Counted from the stretch's first letter, positions 1 through 9,944 are shown. The stretch is 64,000 nucleotides of DNA from Calothrix membranacea FACHB-236 (GCF_014696315.1 NZ_JACJPX010000019.1:1-64000), one strand, 5' to 3'. Notes: generated by a model not told the origin, from the letters alone. Numbers and translations are program-made.

Positions 1-287
1 GATGAGGGGGATGAGGGGACAAGATGATAATAAGAAAATACAGCGACACATCAATATATTCTAGAGGGCACGGCGTGCCATGCCCCTACAACCTGTAGCA
101 TTCTTTTTTCAAATTGGTATTACTCAAAAAAAAACAGATCAATCATTTTGGAGGGGGTTTGGGGGACGCAACCGTCCCCCAATCGGGGGTTTGGGGGAGA
201 ATCCCCCAATTCTTCTGGCTTCTTTAATAAGTAACAAATTACCCATTACCCAGTCCCCAGTCCCCAATCCCCAATCCCCAATCCCCA
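1..287. other. Intergenic repeats, no gene
   Basis: No credible gene. The stretch holds GATGAGGGG-type short repeats, one copy of a dispersed palindromic repeat (43-120), a G-rich inverted repeat around 150-212, and tandem CCCCAAT/CCCCAGT heptamers at 245-290 that run up to the stop of the kinase gene. Confidence 0.7.
43..120 (+). repeat. Dispersed palindromic repeat family R1
   Basis: The unit begins GCGACACATCAATATATTCT, continues with an imperfect palindrome (GGGCACGGCGTGCCATGCCC), and ends near TGTCGCATTCTTTT and a TTGGTAT box. Other copies lie at 6601-6659 (reverse), 15455-15533, 23791-23866 (reverse), and in part at 28460-28513. All are intergenic. The size, palindromic core and conserved ends suggest a MITE-like or REP-like non-autonomous element. 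Confidence 0.75.
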
Positions 288-3200
288 TTACCTCAGACAC
301 TTTCCCCTCTCTTGCTGCAATGCTGCTTGGACTTTGGCAAATTCAGTTTCTAAATGCTGTATTTTATCTTTAAAGTTTGTGCTTCCGGTAGAGACGATCG
401 CTTCTAGTTCGCGACAGAGATTTGCTAACTTAGTGGCTCCTAAATAGTCGCTACTTGATTTCCAGCTATGGGCTAGGCGATATAAAGTCTTACCATCTCC
501 TTGAGCAACAGCTATTTTGATTTGTTGCAGCAGTAGTGGGGAATCTTCTAAATAGCAATCAATCATTTCTACAAGGAATCTCTTACCATCTTTGGCGGCA
601 ATTTGCTGAATCTGTTGCAAAGCCTTGGTATTAATTACTGCTAATTCTACCTCTGCAATATCTTTTTGCGGTGGCTTTTGGGAAGTGCCATTACTTGCTG
701 CTGTTGGTACATATCGGCTTAAAGCTTGAGCCAGCGCTTGAATGCGGATGGGTTTGGTAATGTAATCATCCATCCCGGCGCTGAGACATTCTTCTTTGTC
801 GCCTTGTAGCGCCCGGGCTGTCATGGCGATAATTCGCGGGCGAGAATCGGCGGGATACTGAGAACAAATCACCTGAGTGGCTTCAATGCCGCTCATTTCT
901 GGCATTTGCACATCCATTAAAATTACGTCATAAGGCAACTTCTGCAAAGCTGCTAAAACTTCTACGCCGTTACTCACAACATCGGCGCGATACCCCAGTT
1001 GTTTCAGCATCAATACTGCAAGTTTCTGATTCACTGGATGATCTTCTGCTAACAGGATTCTCAGAGCAGATGATTCTGCGATCGCAGAATTGACTGAGTG
1101 CGATTGATGTAACTGGGTAGTTTTTTGGGTAGCAGTTAATTGTCCATTAGTTTCTGTTGTGGCGACAGAGGAAGCAACAGGGGCGACGATGGTGAAATAA
1201 AAAGTAGAGCCCTCTCCTTGCTGACTTTCCACCCACATCTTACCGCCCATCAATTCGCTAAGTTGACGGCTGATAGCTAATCCTAAACCTGTACCACCAT
1301 AGCGGCGAGTTGTGGAAGAATCTACTTGACTGAAGGATTGAAATAAGCGATTTAGTTTCTCTGGGGGAATGCCAATTCCTGTATCACGCACAGCAAAATT
1401 GAGTTGATAAGGCACATCAGCAGAACCAACTGGTAAATTCCTCATTTGGGCTGTAACTGTGACATTGACGCTGCCATTGTGAGTAAATTTAATCGCATTA
1501 CTCAGCAAATTTACTAAAATCTGACGTAGCCGAGTTACATCCCCAACAATCATTTTTGGTACATCGGCGGCAAAATGATAGCTAATTTCTAATCCTTTAG
1601 CTGCGGCACTATTAGCTAGTAAAGCGATAGATTCTTTCAAGCAGTTTACTAAGTCAAAAGGTTCTGCTTCTAGTTCCAATTTGCCCGATTCAATTTTGGA
1701 GAAATCTAAAATGTCATTAATTAAAGAGAGTAAAATTTCCCCACTGGAGCGAATTGTCTCTACAGCATCTTGTTGTTCTGCAGTTAGGTTTGTATCTAAC
1801 AAAATCCCCGTCATCCCAATCACCGCATTCATCGGCGTGCGGATTTCATGGCTCATATTGGCGAGGAAATCACTTTTAGCTTGAGTTGCTGCTTCTGCTG
1901 CTTCTTTTGCTTGCTGTAATTCTATTTCTGCCTGTTTGCGCTCGGTAATATCCTCCGAGATGCCCATTATATATTGTGGGTTACCTGTATTATCAAAAAT
2001 TGGTAACTTCTTAGTATGTAAAATTCTGGTGCCGTAATTTCTAGTTTTAATTGCTTCTTCAGGAATATCTAAAATGCCACCGGAAGCGATGATATCTCTA
2101 TCTTTGCTAGTAAAGAAATCAGCTTCTTCTTTACGGAAGAAGTCATAATCGTTCTTACCGAGTAAATCCTCTCGGGAATAACCTAATAGTTCCTCACCTG
2201 CTTTATTTATTTGCACAAACTTGAGGTCTTTGGCATCTTTGACAAAAATCATGTTGGGAATATTTTCGATAATCGAGGTCAAAAATCTTTGTACATTTTT
2301 AATTTCCGCCTCCGATTGTCTAATATTGCTAATATCGCGGAAGTACCAAATTCTGCCGTAAACTTCACCACTGGGAGACATGACGCTGGTAGAGTAGCGA
2401 TCAAAAATCCGTCCATCTTTAAAAGTAATTTCATCACGGCTAGCTAGTTCCGGATGCTGATATAAATACTCTACCTTTTCCAAAAATTCTTCAGGGTCGG
2501 CTAGACTCGCAAGGGTGTATTCTAAGATTTGGCGATCGCCATTTTCTACAATCTCTGGAGTAATCTGCCATAACTGACAAAATTGTTGATTATAAGAGAC
2601 AACTTTGCGGTTTTCATCAATAATTAGAATGCCATCTAGCGCTGATTCTTGCTGTGCTTTTAAGGTGGCATTTTGGCGACGCAAAGCTTTGGTATTTTCC
2701 TGAATACCCACCGCCATGCGATCAAAAGCAGTGGCAATTTCGGCAAGTTCATCCGAGCCTAATAAACCAGCACGAACGTTAAATTCTCCATTGGCTAACC
2801 TATTAGTCACAGCAACCAAATGGTCTACTCTGCGCGTAAGTGTCAGGTCAAAAAAGAACCATAAGCCAATACAAAATAAAGCTAAAACTGAGCTAGAAAC
2901 CACAGTTCGTCCCACCGCCGCCGCAGAAGCTTCCTGCTTTTCACTTACCAAGTCATACTCTAGAAACAGAACACCAACCCTTGAAGGACGGATTTCTCCG
3001 GGTTTGGCTGGCAAAAGCACAGGATAAATTACTCTGAGGAAGCGCCTATCTGGAGAAAGCGTGACTTCTCCAGCCATTTTCTCTCTGACAGTATTAAATC
3101 TAGATAAATTAGGAGCTGCTTCTGTATCCTTTACAAGACGTTTGCGTAATTCATAATTATTTGACAGCAGAATCTGATCCTGCTCGTTAACTACTAAAAT

Positions 3201-3455
3201 CAAAGGCAATCGCGGATTACTGCCCAATTGACTAATGACAATCTCAGCCTGTTCTACATCCCCTCCCCTGTAAAGGTAATCTAATATGCTTGCAATTTGA
3301 CTTCCCAATGACTGCGCGTAATGAGTCGCGTTCTCTTCAGTTTTATGGTTACTTTCAACAATTTCTCGATTTAAAGAAACCAGCCCTAGCACTGTGCCAA
3401 ACACAATTAAAACCGCAGGAATTGAAAAGCGTAGGGGAAAGGGGAAGCGTTTCAT
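288..3455 (-). CDS. Hybrid sensor histidine kinase / response regulator with HPt
   Basis: Membrane-bound phosphorelay sensor of about 1055 residues. In order: an N-terminal membrane segment (about 10-30), an extracytoplasmic sensor domain, a second membrane segment (about 187-207), HAMP, two PAS domains, HisKA with phospho-acceptor His in [14 protein letters not shown], HATPase with [11 protein letters not shown] and GGTGLGLAI boxes, a receiver with phospho-acceptor Asp in [14 protein letters not shown], and a C-terminal HPt with His in [15 protein letters not shown] complete His-Asp-His relay in one chain normally passes phosphate to a separate regulator, which is not evident nearby. I chose the ATG at 3455; a GTG three codons upstream is possible. 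It follows a solute-binding lipoprotein gene by about 200 bp on the same strand, suggesting the two act together. The ligand is unknown. Confidence 0.93.
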   Translation of the reverse strand: MKRFPFPLRFSIPAVLIVFGTVLGLVSLNREIVESNHKTEENATHYAQSLGSQIASILDYLYRGGDVEQAEIVISQLGSNPRLPLILVVNEQDQILLSNNYELRKRLVKDTEAAPNLSRFNTVREKMAGEVTLSPDRRFLRVIYPVLLPAKPGEIRPSRVGVLFLEYDLVSEKQEASAAAVGRTVVSSSVLALFCIGLWFFFDLTLTRRVDHLVAVTNRLANGEFNVRAGLLGSDELAEIATAFDRMAVGIQENTKALRRQNATLKAQQESALDGILIIDENRKVVSYNQQFCQLWQITPEIVENGDRQILEYTLASLADPEEFLEKVEYLYQHPELASRDEITFKDGRIFDRYSTSVMSPSGEVYGRIWYFRDISNIRQSEAEIKNVQRFLTSIIENIPNMIFVKDAKDLKFVQINKAGEELLGYSREDLLGKNDYDFFRKEEADFFTSKDRDIIASGGILDIPEEAIKTRNYGTRILHTKKLPIFDNTGNPQYIMGISEDITERKQAEIELQQAKEAAEAATQAKSDFLANMSHEIRTPMNAVIGMTGILLDTNLTAEQQDAVETIRSSGEILLSLINDILDFSKIESGKLELEAEPFDLVNCLKESIALLANSAAAKGLEISYHFAADVPKMIVGDVTRLRQILVNLLSNAIKFTHNGSVNVTVTAQMRNLPVGSADVPYQLNFAVRDTGIGIPPEKLNRLFQSFSQVDSSTTRRYGGTGLGLAISRQLSELMGGKMWVESQQGEGSTFYFTIVAPVASSVATTETNGQLTATQKTTQLHQSHSVNSAIAESSALRILLAEDHPVNQKLAVLMLKQLGYRADVVSNGVEVLAALQKLPYDVILMDVQMPEMSGIEATQVICSQYPADSRPRIIAMTARALQGDKEECLSAGMDDYITKPIRIQALAQALSRYVPTAASNGTSQKPPQKDIAEVELAVINTKALQQIQQIAAKDGKRFLVEMIDCYLEDSPLLLQQIKIAVAQGDGKTLYRLAHSWKSSSDYLGATKLANLCRELEAIVSTGSTNFKDKIQHLETEFAKVQAALQQERGKCLR

Positions 3456-3656
3456 AACAAGCACAGAACTTTAGTGAGAATTTTAGGGAATCTTGAGAAA
3501 TAAGGTAACAGGGGGAAAGGGTAAGGGTAAAAGGGGGAAAGGGTTTATTTCATTCATAAGCGGTAGATGCTTTCAAAAAATAAGTCCAGAATTTGAGACT
3601 GTGTTTGGTCAAGATGATTATTGTTTAGAGTTCCCGAATTTTTTGCTAGAGCAACT

Positions 3657-4655
3657 CTAGAGTTTAGCGTTTTTGACAAAGCGATCATCAAGAATGCTAG
3701 CAGGGTCAATTGCTGTGGGAATTAATTTGTGTTCTACCATGACTTTGACAAGTCCTTTCATCCCATTAACTAAAGAAGGATCGGTTTGATTGAGCAATCT
3801 TTGATTTTCTTGGAGGTGAGGTTGGTGCATCCCTTTAAACGCATCAAGGATTTGCTTAGGAGTCACTCCGGTGCGTGGGGCGATTAAAGCTGCAGCCGCC
3901 TCCGGATTGTTGTTCAAGTAATCCAAGGCGCGGAAACGTTCGTTCACCAGAGTTTGAATTGTTGGAGAGTTATTAGCGATCGCATCTTTGCTGACAACTA
4001 GAGTATCAACAATTTCACCGGGAATCTGGCTACTATCAAATAAAAGTTTGGCACCTGCTGCCAGTAATTTGAAGCGTGGCAACCCAAATGTGACGATCGC
4101 ATCAACTTTGTCTTCTTTAAAAGCTCGCTCATGCTGGGAAAAATCCAAGGATACAATTTTTACATCCTTGGGGGATAGTCCATTTTTTTCCAGCGCCCTA
4201 GCGATAAAGAAAGCGCCTAAAGCTGTAGACTCCACACCAACTCGCTTTCCTTTTAAAGCCTTGATATCAGCAATCTCTGGTTTACCCAGAATCACATCCC
4301 CACCATTGGACACATCCATCACCGCAATAATCCGGAGATTTTTTTGAGTTGCAGCCAGTAGCATTGCCTGATCGATAGATAATCCCGCGCCTTCAATCTC
4401 GTGGTTGCGGTATGCCCTTACTTCCTCTGTTCCCGATGGATAATCCACCAAGCGGATGGGTGTATCTTTGTAGTAACCCAAATGACGCGCCAAATATAGA
4501 GTTTCATATCCCGGCCACATATTCGTGCCAATCCGTAGCAATGGCACTTTGGGGGTGGGTGTCACGCAATTTGTCAGCGCGATCGCACAAATTAGCCCCA
4601 TCAAACCGAGTATCCATCGCCGCAGCTTTTTCGCCTTGCTGAACCGTGTTGTCAT
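3657..4655 (-). CDS. Orphan ABC-type substrate-binding lipoprotein (SsuA/NMT1-like)
   Basis: Periplasmic solute-binding protein of 332 residues. It starts with a basic N-region, a hydrophobic stretch (LMGLICAIALTNC) and a lipobox Cys near residue 30, so it should be a lipoprotein. The fold signature is of the nitrate/sulfonate/taurine/thiamine-precursor class: LRIGTNMWPGYETLYLARHLGYY near the start, then GLSIDQAMLLAA and a KGKRVGVESTALGAFFIARAL segment. No ATPase or permease gene is adjacent. The same-strand downstream gene is a hybrid histidine kinase, so a role presenting ligand to the kinase is plausible. Ligand class cannot be fixed by eye; sulfonate, nitrate or a pyrimidine-like compound are all possible. 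Confidence 0.85.
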   Translation of the reverse strand: MTTRFSKAKKLRRWILGLMGLICAIALTNCVTPTPKVPLLRIGTNMWPGYETLYLARHLGYYKDTPIRLVDYPSGTEEVRAYRNHEIEGAGLSIDQAMLLAATQKNLRIIAVMDVSNGGDVILGKPEIADIKALKGKRVGVESTALGAFFIARALEKNGLSPKDVKIVSLDFSQHERAFKEDKVDAIVTFGLPRFKLLAAGAKLLFDSSQIPGEIVDTLVVSKDAIANNSPTIQTLVNERFRALDYLNNNPEAAAALIAPRTGVTPKQILDAFKGMHQPHLQENQRLLNQTDPSLVNGMKGLVKVMVEHKLIPTAIDPASILDDRFVKNAKL

Positions 4656-4721
4656 ACTTTCTACATTAAATTTATAAGTAATGTATGCAACATAGTGGCA
4701 CAGAATTTACTAGCTGAGAAA

Positions 4722-4936
4722 CTAGTACCGCAAGGCGGAATTCAAAATTCAAAATTCAAAATTCAAAATTAAGACAGAGTAAGCGTTTTGTTGATTTTGT
4801 AGACGCAAAGCGGTGAGCCAGCGCGGTCTTGGGGGTTTCCCGCATGAGCGACTGCGCTCGCGTAGCGTATCCGAAGGATTCACCCGAAGGGCTTCCCGTA
4901 GGGTATGGTCTGTTTATTTACGCCGTGCTGTACTAG
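4722..4936. repeat. MITE-like element with CTAGTAC terminal inverted repeats (R3)
   Basis: The left end reads CTAGTACCGCAAGGCGGAA and the right end TTTACGCCGTGCTGTACTAG, an imperfect terminal inverted repeat. A second copy at 58013-58161 shares both ends and an internal GTAAGCGTTT(C/T)GTTGATTT block but has a different interior. This copy contains a G+C-rich block rich in palindromes. Confidence 0.65.
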
Positions 4937-4950
4937 GGGCAAGAACCTCG

Positions 4951-5024
4951 TTTCTCTGTGTTCTCTGTGCCTCTGTGGTTAAATAATTTTTAAACCGCAG
5001 AGACGCAGAGAACACAGAGAGAAA
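4951..5024. repeat. Long imperfect inverted repeat (CTCTGTG/CACAGAG)
   Basis: TTTCTCTGTGTTCTCTGTG and the reverse arm CACAGAG repeated in AGAACACAGAGAGAAA enclose a short AT-rich loop, so the transcript would fold into a stem of roughly 30 bp. It is intergenic and about 270 bp before the desaturase-family gene. A partly related sequence is seen around 63475-63510. Confidence 0.6.
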
Positions 5025-5294
5025 AAACAAATTTGATGGCTACTGCGTGAACAGCTTGCGATCGCATTTCCTTGGGCTTACGTAAATATTATTTAAAAAT
5101 CTGTGTGCTATGTAACTAAAAGCCCAGTTATTTTTCCCTAAAATGCTTTACACCTAACTGGTGAATGATGTATTAAATTATAGCCCTGTATCTACAAGAC
5201 ATTACTGAATTGTAGAGCTTGCTTGCTGTTTTTTGCCTAAGCCCTAACAAAGAAGACTTGAATCGCACAATTAAGATGATGTGGAGTGTTAACT

Positions 5295-6257
5295 ATGCCA
5301 AGTGAGATAATTACTCAAACTGAATTATGGGATGAAAAAACTGAGCAATATCAAAATCCGCAGAAAATTCTCAGTGTTGAAGAATTAAGCATTTTAAATG
5401 AACGCTCTAACTTGAAAGGGTTAGTGCAACTAATAGGACATTTAGCGATTATTGGATGTAGTGGCTATATTTGGGCTACTAACTTTGGTAATTGGCCGTT
5501 AGCCATCCCTGCATTAATCATCTATGGCTTTAGTCTGGCTTGTATGTTTGCACCTATGCACGAAGCTGGACATAGAACCGCTTTTGCCAACAATCGCTTA
5601 AATGATATTGTTGCTTGGTTCGCAGGTGTACTCTCGTTTTACAACAGCACATTTTATCGTCGCTATCACAAATGGCATCACCGTTATACTCGCGTTCCCG
5701 GTAAAGATCCAGAATTAACGGATCTCACACCGCGTAACCTGGGTGAATACTTCTTGGTACTTAGCGGTTTACCTTGGTGGTTAGACAAAATCCAAGGACA
5801 TTATCGCGCAGCACTCGGAAAACTGGATAATTGCCCATTTATCCCAGACACAGCAAAGGCTGAGGTGATTCGTTCTACCAGATTACAATTAGCAGTTTAT
5901 GCAGGTGCGATCGCAATTTCATTTGCAGTCGGTAAACCTTGGTTTTTCATGTATTGGCTACTACCCCTAATTGTCGGTCAACCGCTTCTGCGTTTTATTT
6001 TATTAGGAGAACATACAGGCTGCACTCTTGACGCTAACCTGCTAACCAATACCCGCATCACCTTTACAGTCTGGCCTGTGCAGTTTTTAATGTGGAATAT
6101 GCCACTTCATGCAGTACATCATTTATATCCATCAATTCCATTCCATGCCATGCCCCAAGCATATCCCATGTTGAGTTCCCATTTTACTCATATTGACTCA
6201 GGTTATATCAAAGTGAACCAATATATTCTGGCGAACTTAGGAAAGTTACCTTGCTAA
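5295..6257 (+). CDS. Membrane-bound fatty acid desaturase family protein
   Basis: Integral membrane di-iron oxygenase-fold protein of about 320 residues. The three histidine clusters of the family are visible: HEAGH (HxxxH) near residue 92, HKWHH near residue 128, and HAVHH near residue 277, with hydrophobic segments between (residues about 45-85 and 195-240). The family includes acyl-lipid desaturases, carotenoid ketolases/hydroxylases and related hydroxylases; the exact substrate cannot be set from the motifs. I chose ATG at 5295, which has GGAG 8-9 nt upstream, over the GTG at 5286. A small membrane-protein gene (broken) and a terminator follow on the same strand. Confidence 0.85.
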   Translation: MPSEIITQTELWDEKTEQYQNPQKILSVEELSILNERSNLKGLVQLIGHLAIIGCSGYIWATNFGNWPLAIPALIIYGFSLACMFAPMHEAGHRTAFANNRLNDIVAWFAGVLSFYNSTFYRRYHKWHHRYTRVPGKDPELTDLTPRNLGEYFLVLSGLPWWLDKIQGHYRAALGKLDNCPFIPDTAKAEVIRSTRLQLAVYAGAIAISFAVGKPWFFMYWLLPLIVGQPLLRFILLGEHTGCTLDANLLTNTRITFTVWPVQFLMWNMPLHAVHHLYPSIPFHAMPQAYPMLSSHFTHIDSGYIKVNQYILANLGKLPC

Positions 6258-6354
6258 ATCTTTTCTACAACTTTTTTAGTAGTCCATAAGCCAGATGAAG
6301 TTTCTGAATCTGACAGCAAACTTAGAAATAAGTAAGCGTAAATCATCAAAAACC

Positions 6355-6528
6355 ATGACTACTGACAAAACAAATTCCCAAAATATTGCATCAACTAATT
6401 CTCAGCAAAGTGAAAGCAAAAAATAACTCAATCAAAAGACTTCGGTTGAATTTTCCGTTAGCCTTGTCTTAGGCGTTTTATTTATTATTCTGGCAGCAGC
6501 CACCGCTTATTTCGGATTAGTTCACTAA
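6355..6528 (+). pseudogene. Small single-membrane-span protein gene interrupted by in-frame TAA
   Basis: From ATG 6355 the frame gives a polar Ser/Asn/Gln-rich 23-residue head ending ESKK, then TAA at 6424-6426. The same frame continues as LNQKTSVEFSVSLVLGVLFI, a hydrophobic helix ending AAATAYFGLVH, and stops at 6526. The continuous sense of the two halves (soluble head, then a typical transmembrane helix) and a good terminator right after the second stop suggest one gene of about 57 codons broken by a nonsense change. Alternatives are stop readthrough, re-initiation (no start codon is obvious after the stop) or a sequencing error. I do not recognise the family. It lies 100 bp downstream of the desaturase-family gene and may be co-transcribed. 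Confidence 0.55.
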
Positions 6529-6553
6529 TTTTCTCTAGCGATAAAACTTCAAC

Positions 6554-6579
6554 AGCTTGTTTTAAGACAAGCTTTTTTT
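6554..6579 (+). terminator. Rho-independent terminator
   Basis: AGCTTGT-TTTAAG-ACAAGCT stem-loop (7-bp stem, 6-nt loop) followed at once by TTTTTT. It sits 26 bp after the last stop of the broken small membrane-protein gene and probably ends the desaturase-family transcript. Confidence 0.75.
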
Positions 6580-7149
6580 GTGCCTCTTATCCCAAGTTGA
6601 TGCGACGGATTGTAGGGGCAAGGCAATGCCTTGCCCTCTAGAATATATTAATGTGTCGCTTCAAAAAATTCTCAGAAATACAGCGAATTGTTCTGCAAAT
6701 TAGCCTGAGAAATCAAATCGGATTCCTATAGCTGATATTTTATGCGTTGTGGTTGGATTTCTGCCAGTTGTTCTCGTCCGTCAAGAGTGCTGTGTTAATG
6801 ATGTAGCGATTACAGCACTCTCACAACTGGCTCATGACAGCAGAAGGAGGGATTTTGGGTGTATCTGTCACACAATCTTCTTTCTGTCGTTCTCTGTTGT
6901 TATCTATTGAAACTCGAAATGAAATAATTGAAATGCCAAATTGCCAAAAAGGAATCAGGAGTTTTTCTTGTAGCCAAATTCAATTTATGTGCAGTCGATT
7001 ATATCTCTTGGCACTTTCCCAGGCTTGCTTTGGGTAATACAAACAGAGTAGACATTGAGTAGATACAGTTGACATAGGATGCGTTACGCGATCGCTAACG
7101 CATCCTATGTCAACTGATATCCTGAGAAAAGGACAACAATTGGACTCAA
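6580..7149. other. Intergenic region with repeats
   Basis: No credible gene. It holds an R1 repeat (6601-6659), a separated inverted repeat AGAGTGCTGT/ACAGCACTCT (6784-6821) and a GCGTTACGCGATCGCTAACGC palindromic repeat (about 7078-7109). An open frame at 6834-7037 has no ribosome-binding site or protein-like composition. Confidence 0.55.
7078..7109. repeat. Palindromic GCGTTA...TAACGC repeat (R5)
   Basis: GGATGCGTTACGCGATCGCTAACGCATCC forms a near-perfect hairpin carrying a HIP1-like core. Close relatives occur at about 11591-11622 and 37731-37761; looser relatives (GGTGCGTTA...GCACCCTA) lie near 8516-8545, 28393-28424 and 38413-38488. All are intergenic. Confidence 0.65.
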
Positions 7150-8208
7150 TTATGTCCAATATAAAATATTCGCATTTGGGAAGCGATTTTGAATTTCTGC
7201 CTCAAAAAAGCGTTTCATAGAGTTGGTTGTGTTCGCATCATAAACATACTTAATCCCGCCAAACTTATTGCGCTTGATCCGGCGTTTTTCTTCATCCATG
7301 TCTAATTTGGATTGCGGATACCAACTTTGCAAAACTTCCTTTGAGCCTGGTGTAAAGCGGTGCGAAATTAGCTCAAAAGTCAATGCACACTTGTAATTTA
7401 GTGCTTCGCTAATCAAGTCAAATAAGCGACTGTAGTGCATCTGCCAATCATCTATAGGCATAATTGGCGCAATTACCAATCCTACCGGATAGCCACTGTC
7501 AGCTAACTTCCGCAAAGCTTTCAGGCGTGATGCTACAGATGCCGTACCACCTTCAAACTTACCCGAAATCGGTGCCGCATTGACGCTCATTCGGCATTGA
7601 GTGCGACCATTGTGAGGTAAGTTGAGTAAGCTATCTACCGCGTCAAACTTTGATACCCAGCGTAAATTTGCATTGCTACGAGTACCAAAGTAACGAATAC
7701 ATTCAGCCAAGCTACCTGTTAAATGCTCAATACCTAGGGGGTCAGTATAGCAGCTCACCTCATAAGTTGTAAGCTTTTCTGGTTTTTCGTAATTACTTAA
7801 ATTCTCTAATATTTGTGGTAAGTTCGCATAAGTGCGAATTACAGGCGGGCCTGATAAACTACCTGCCAAATAACAATATTGACAATGTGCTGGACAACCC
7901 TCAGCAATGTGAAATTGCCAATCAGCAGATGGTGGGATCGGACTCAGCTTAAATTGGCTAGGTGGTGCAGTAACAACCGCAAGGGTACGCTTGGCAATAT
8001 TGTAAGTCTCACGTTCATTGTCTCCACGCAAGCCAGTTAAGCGATTACCAGCTAACTCTTTGATGGGTAAGTTAAGTGACTGCACACGCTCAAAAATCTT
8101 CTGTCCCCAAGGTTCATTTAAAGCAGCTGGAGTAAACATCACTTGTTCAGGCATCCACAACTTTGCTGCTTGTGTTGATGAGTCTGCTTTTGATATGAGG
8201 TCTGTCAT
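7150..8208 (-). CDS. Radical SAM protein, spore photoproduct lyase (SPL) family
   Basis: About 352 residues. A CPAHCQYCYLAG segment (Cys near residues 105, 109 and 112) is the CxxxCxxC motif binding the 4Fe-4S cluster that cleaves S-adenosylmethionine. The flanking WQFHIAEGCP and the LRWVSKFDAVDSLL and CRMSVNA segments fit the spore photoproduct lyase family. In spore formers that enzyme repairs the spore photoproduct thymine dimer. Cyanobacteria do not make endospores, so the substrate here is uncertain; another DNA-lesion or unrelated radical reaction is possible. I chose ATG 8208 over TTG 8220. It is flanked by long spacers and appears monocistronic. Confidence 0.8.
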   Translation of the reverse strand: MTDLISKADSSTQAAKLWMPEQVMFTPAALNEPWGQKIFERVQSLNLPIKELAGNRLTGLRGDNERETYNIAKRTLAVVTAPPSQFKLSPIPPSADWQFHIAEGCPAHCQYCYLAGSLSGPPVIRTYANLPQILENLSNYEKPEKLTTYEVSCYTDPLGIEHLTGSLAECIRYFGTRSNANLRWVSKFDAVDSLLNLPHNGRTQCRMSVNAAPISGKFEGGTASVASRLKALRKLADSGYPVGLVIAPIMPIDDWQMHYSRLFDLISEALNYKCALTFELISHRFTPGSKEVLQSWYPQSKLDMDEEKRRIKRNKFGGIKYVYDANTTNSMKRFFEAEIQNRFPNANILYWT

Positions 8209-8220
8209 AGTATTGTGCAA

Positions 8221-8591
8221 AATCGTTGTGCGTTTGTAGCTAAGATTTGCAATTAGTTATCCTTAGCTTGTCAAGAGTCCAAAAAACCTAAATTTTTGAC
8301 CTTTGACATTTGTACAGACGCGATTAATCGCGTCTCTGCAACTCTTATGTCCCGCTTATCTAAAATATCTTTAATTCTCATAACTCTATCTTAAAATCAG
8401 AGTTGAGAATTTATCGTTATCAATGAGCGGATATTACTGAATTAAACAGTAGTAATTACCCTCATATTCTGGATTCTTGAAATACCCTTAGCAGCACATC
8501 ACATTCTAGACCTTGGTGCGTTATCAGAAAGTGTAACGCACCCTATACATACTAAAAATAGAAAATCTTAAATATGCAATTTTATCGACAA
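8221..8591. other. Intergenic spacer with repeats
   Basis: No gene. Holds a copy of the GACGCGATTAATCGCGTC palindrome (8311-8340) and a GGTGCGTTATC...GTAACGCACC hairpin near 8516-8545. The rest is AT-rich and unremarkable. Confidence 0.6.
8311..8340. repeat. Palindromic repeat R2 (GACGCGATTAATCGCGTC)
   Basis: The unit TGTACAGACGCGATTAATCG continues CGTCTCTGCA. The same 30 bp recurs at 24961-24990 and 35561-35590. Variants with GATGAATC or GATCAATC centres lie at 23922-23945 and 50521-50547. The conserved asymmetric flanks (TGTACA left, TCTGCA right) show copy spread rather than chance palindromes. Confidence 0.75.
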
Positions 8592-8906
8592 TTAACTAAT
8601 AACCAGACCAAAAACTAATAAAAAATATCCAATATGGATTAAAAAGGTAATCAATCCAGCTATAAATACTCCTTTCATCACATAATTTTTACCTTGATAC
8701 TTTAACCATAAACACAATGGAATAGCATATATAAGCTGCCAGAGTGAAAAGCCGTATATTCCGTAAACTATAATTTTTAAAGATAAATTATAATTACTTT
8801 GTGTAAGAGCAGCAATAACAAGGATTAAAATAGTAAATGCTAGATGAAATAATAAGAGTAGAAAGAATCCAGTAATTATATTTTTAGCTTTACTTATTTT
8901 TGACAT
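8592..8906 (-). CDS. Small integral membrane protein, unknown
   Basis: 104 residues with three clear hydrophobic segments (about 11-33, 45-65 and 78-102) and almost no soluble part. An ATG start at 8906 is the only good one. I do not recognise a family. It stands alone between two long spacers, with no operon partner. Confidence 0.6.
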   Translation of the reverse strand: MSKISKAKNIITGFFLLLLFHLAFTILILVIAALTQSNYNLSLKIIVYGIYGFSLWQLIYAIPLCLWLKYQGKNYVMKGVFIAGLITFLIHIGYFLLVFGLVIS

Positions 8907-9172
8907 ATTTTATGTATAATTGCTGCATCGCTCTTATCGTAGTAGATTTAGTTTATTACAAGATATGGCAAGGCAAATATGATTGCCTACCCTACATATA
9001 TTTCATCAATTAAATATAAACCTAAGTAAGTTGGCGTGAAAAAACGCAAGTATATTACGAAACGTAAATAGACTTAAAACCCTTACTAATGAACAATGAC
9101 AAATGACAGCCTTAGCCAGTTAGCTTTAATTTTGCCGACCTACTTATATTTGAATATGAATAATACATGATT

Positions 9173-9652
9173 TTATTTATTTTGCGGATTGATTAAAATC
9201 GATTTTGGCTGCTTTGCATCAAATAAAGAAGCTGACAGCAGAATAACCGGGCTGTTTGTTTTGTTCTCTCCATAATGAACCATACCGCCAGGTTCAACCA
9301 AGGCATCACCTACTGTAATCTCTACAGTTTCCCCTTTTTTGAGAATCACTTCTGTACCATTAGCTTTTGTGACTTTAGCTTCTCCATCTACAACTGTATA
9401 AGTTAAAGTTCCTGATTCTACTCGTTCAATTTGCATTCCCGGATGGATATGAATCGGAAGTTTTGTTTTGGGTGCAATTGTGTAACGCACAAGTTCAAGA
9501 ATTTGCTTTTTATCTTGATTTGGATACCCATTAGCTAAAACTTCACGGGTGACAGATTGCGTGTAACTATTCGGTGATATGTTTTGGCTTTTAACCGCTA
9601 TGCTACCAAAAGTTAAAATAGCTAAGGGGAGAATCAGAGATAGTTTTTTCAT
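9173..9652 (-). CDS. Exported cupin-domain protein
   Basis: About 159 residues from ATG 9652, starting MKKLSLILPLAILTFGSIAV, a signal peptide. The mature part is one cupin barrel: HIHPGMQIERVESGTLTYTV holds metal-ligand-type His and Glu, followed by GETVEITVGDALVEPGGMVHYGEN, the second cupin motif. Such proteins bind a metal or small ligand; no catalytic function can be assigned. The open frame extends upstream to 9727 with a Cys-rich leader that does not look like protein, so I prefer the internal ATG. It lies downstream of alpha-amylase on the same strand but behind a strong hairpin terminator. Confidence 0.75.
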   Translation of the reverse strand: MKKLSLILPLAILTFGSIAVKSQNISPNSYTQSVTREVLANGYPNQDKKQILELVRYTIAPKTKLPIHIHPGMQIERVESGTLTYTVVDGEAKVTKANGTEVILKKGETVEITVGDALVEPGGMVHYGENKTNSPVILLSASLFDAKQPKSILINPQNK

Positions 9653-9835
9653 CTTAAAGCTTGACACTTGTGCCTTATTTACAGGATTTACGCAACTGGC
9701 ACATTGATCTTCTGGCATAGGAGTCAAGAGTCAAGAGTCAAAGGTCAAAAATTTAGATTTTTTGGACTCTTGACATTTGACTCTGGACTAAGCTAAACGA
9801 AACAAATATGACCCTTGCGTAAGTCCTAATTTAAA

Positions 9836-9873
9836 AAGGTAAATTATTTCACTAGCGTGAAATAATTTACCTT
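9836..9873 (-). terminator. Strong hairpin terminator after alpha-amylase
   Basis: A 17-bp perfect stem (AAGGTAAATTATTTCAC and its complement) with a 4-nt loop. On the minus strand it is followed by TTT, 72 nt after the amylase stop. Flanking A and T runs on both sides could let it act in both directions. Confidence 0.6.
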
Positions 9874-9944
9874 AAAAACAGGTTATTTGGAATCTAAGCA
9901 GCTAATTTTTAGAGATTCATCTCTAAATTTTCGCAATTTATCGG

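Larger units (their letters stand above)
4656..5294. other. Long spacer with MITE-like element and hairpin
   Basis: No gene seen. It contains tandem TTCAAAA heptamers, a CTAGTAC-ended element (4722-4936) and a long imperfect inverted repeat (4951-5024). The last 250 bp upstream of the desaturase-family gene is AT-rich and presumably carries its promoter; I could not assign -10 or -35 boxes with confidence. Confidence 0.6.

Noticed and set aside
6834-7037. 67-residue + ORF
   Set aside because: No ribosome-binding site, no conserved-looking motifs; it overlaps a spacer rich in repeats.
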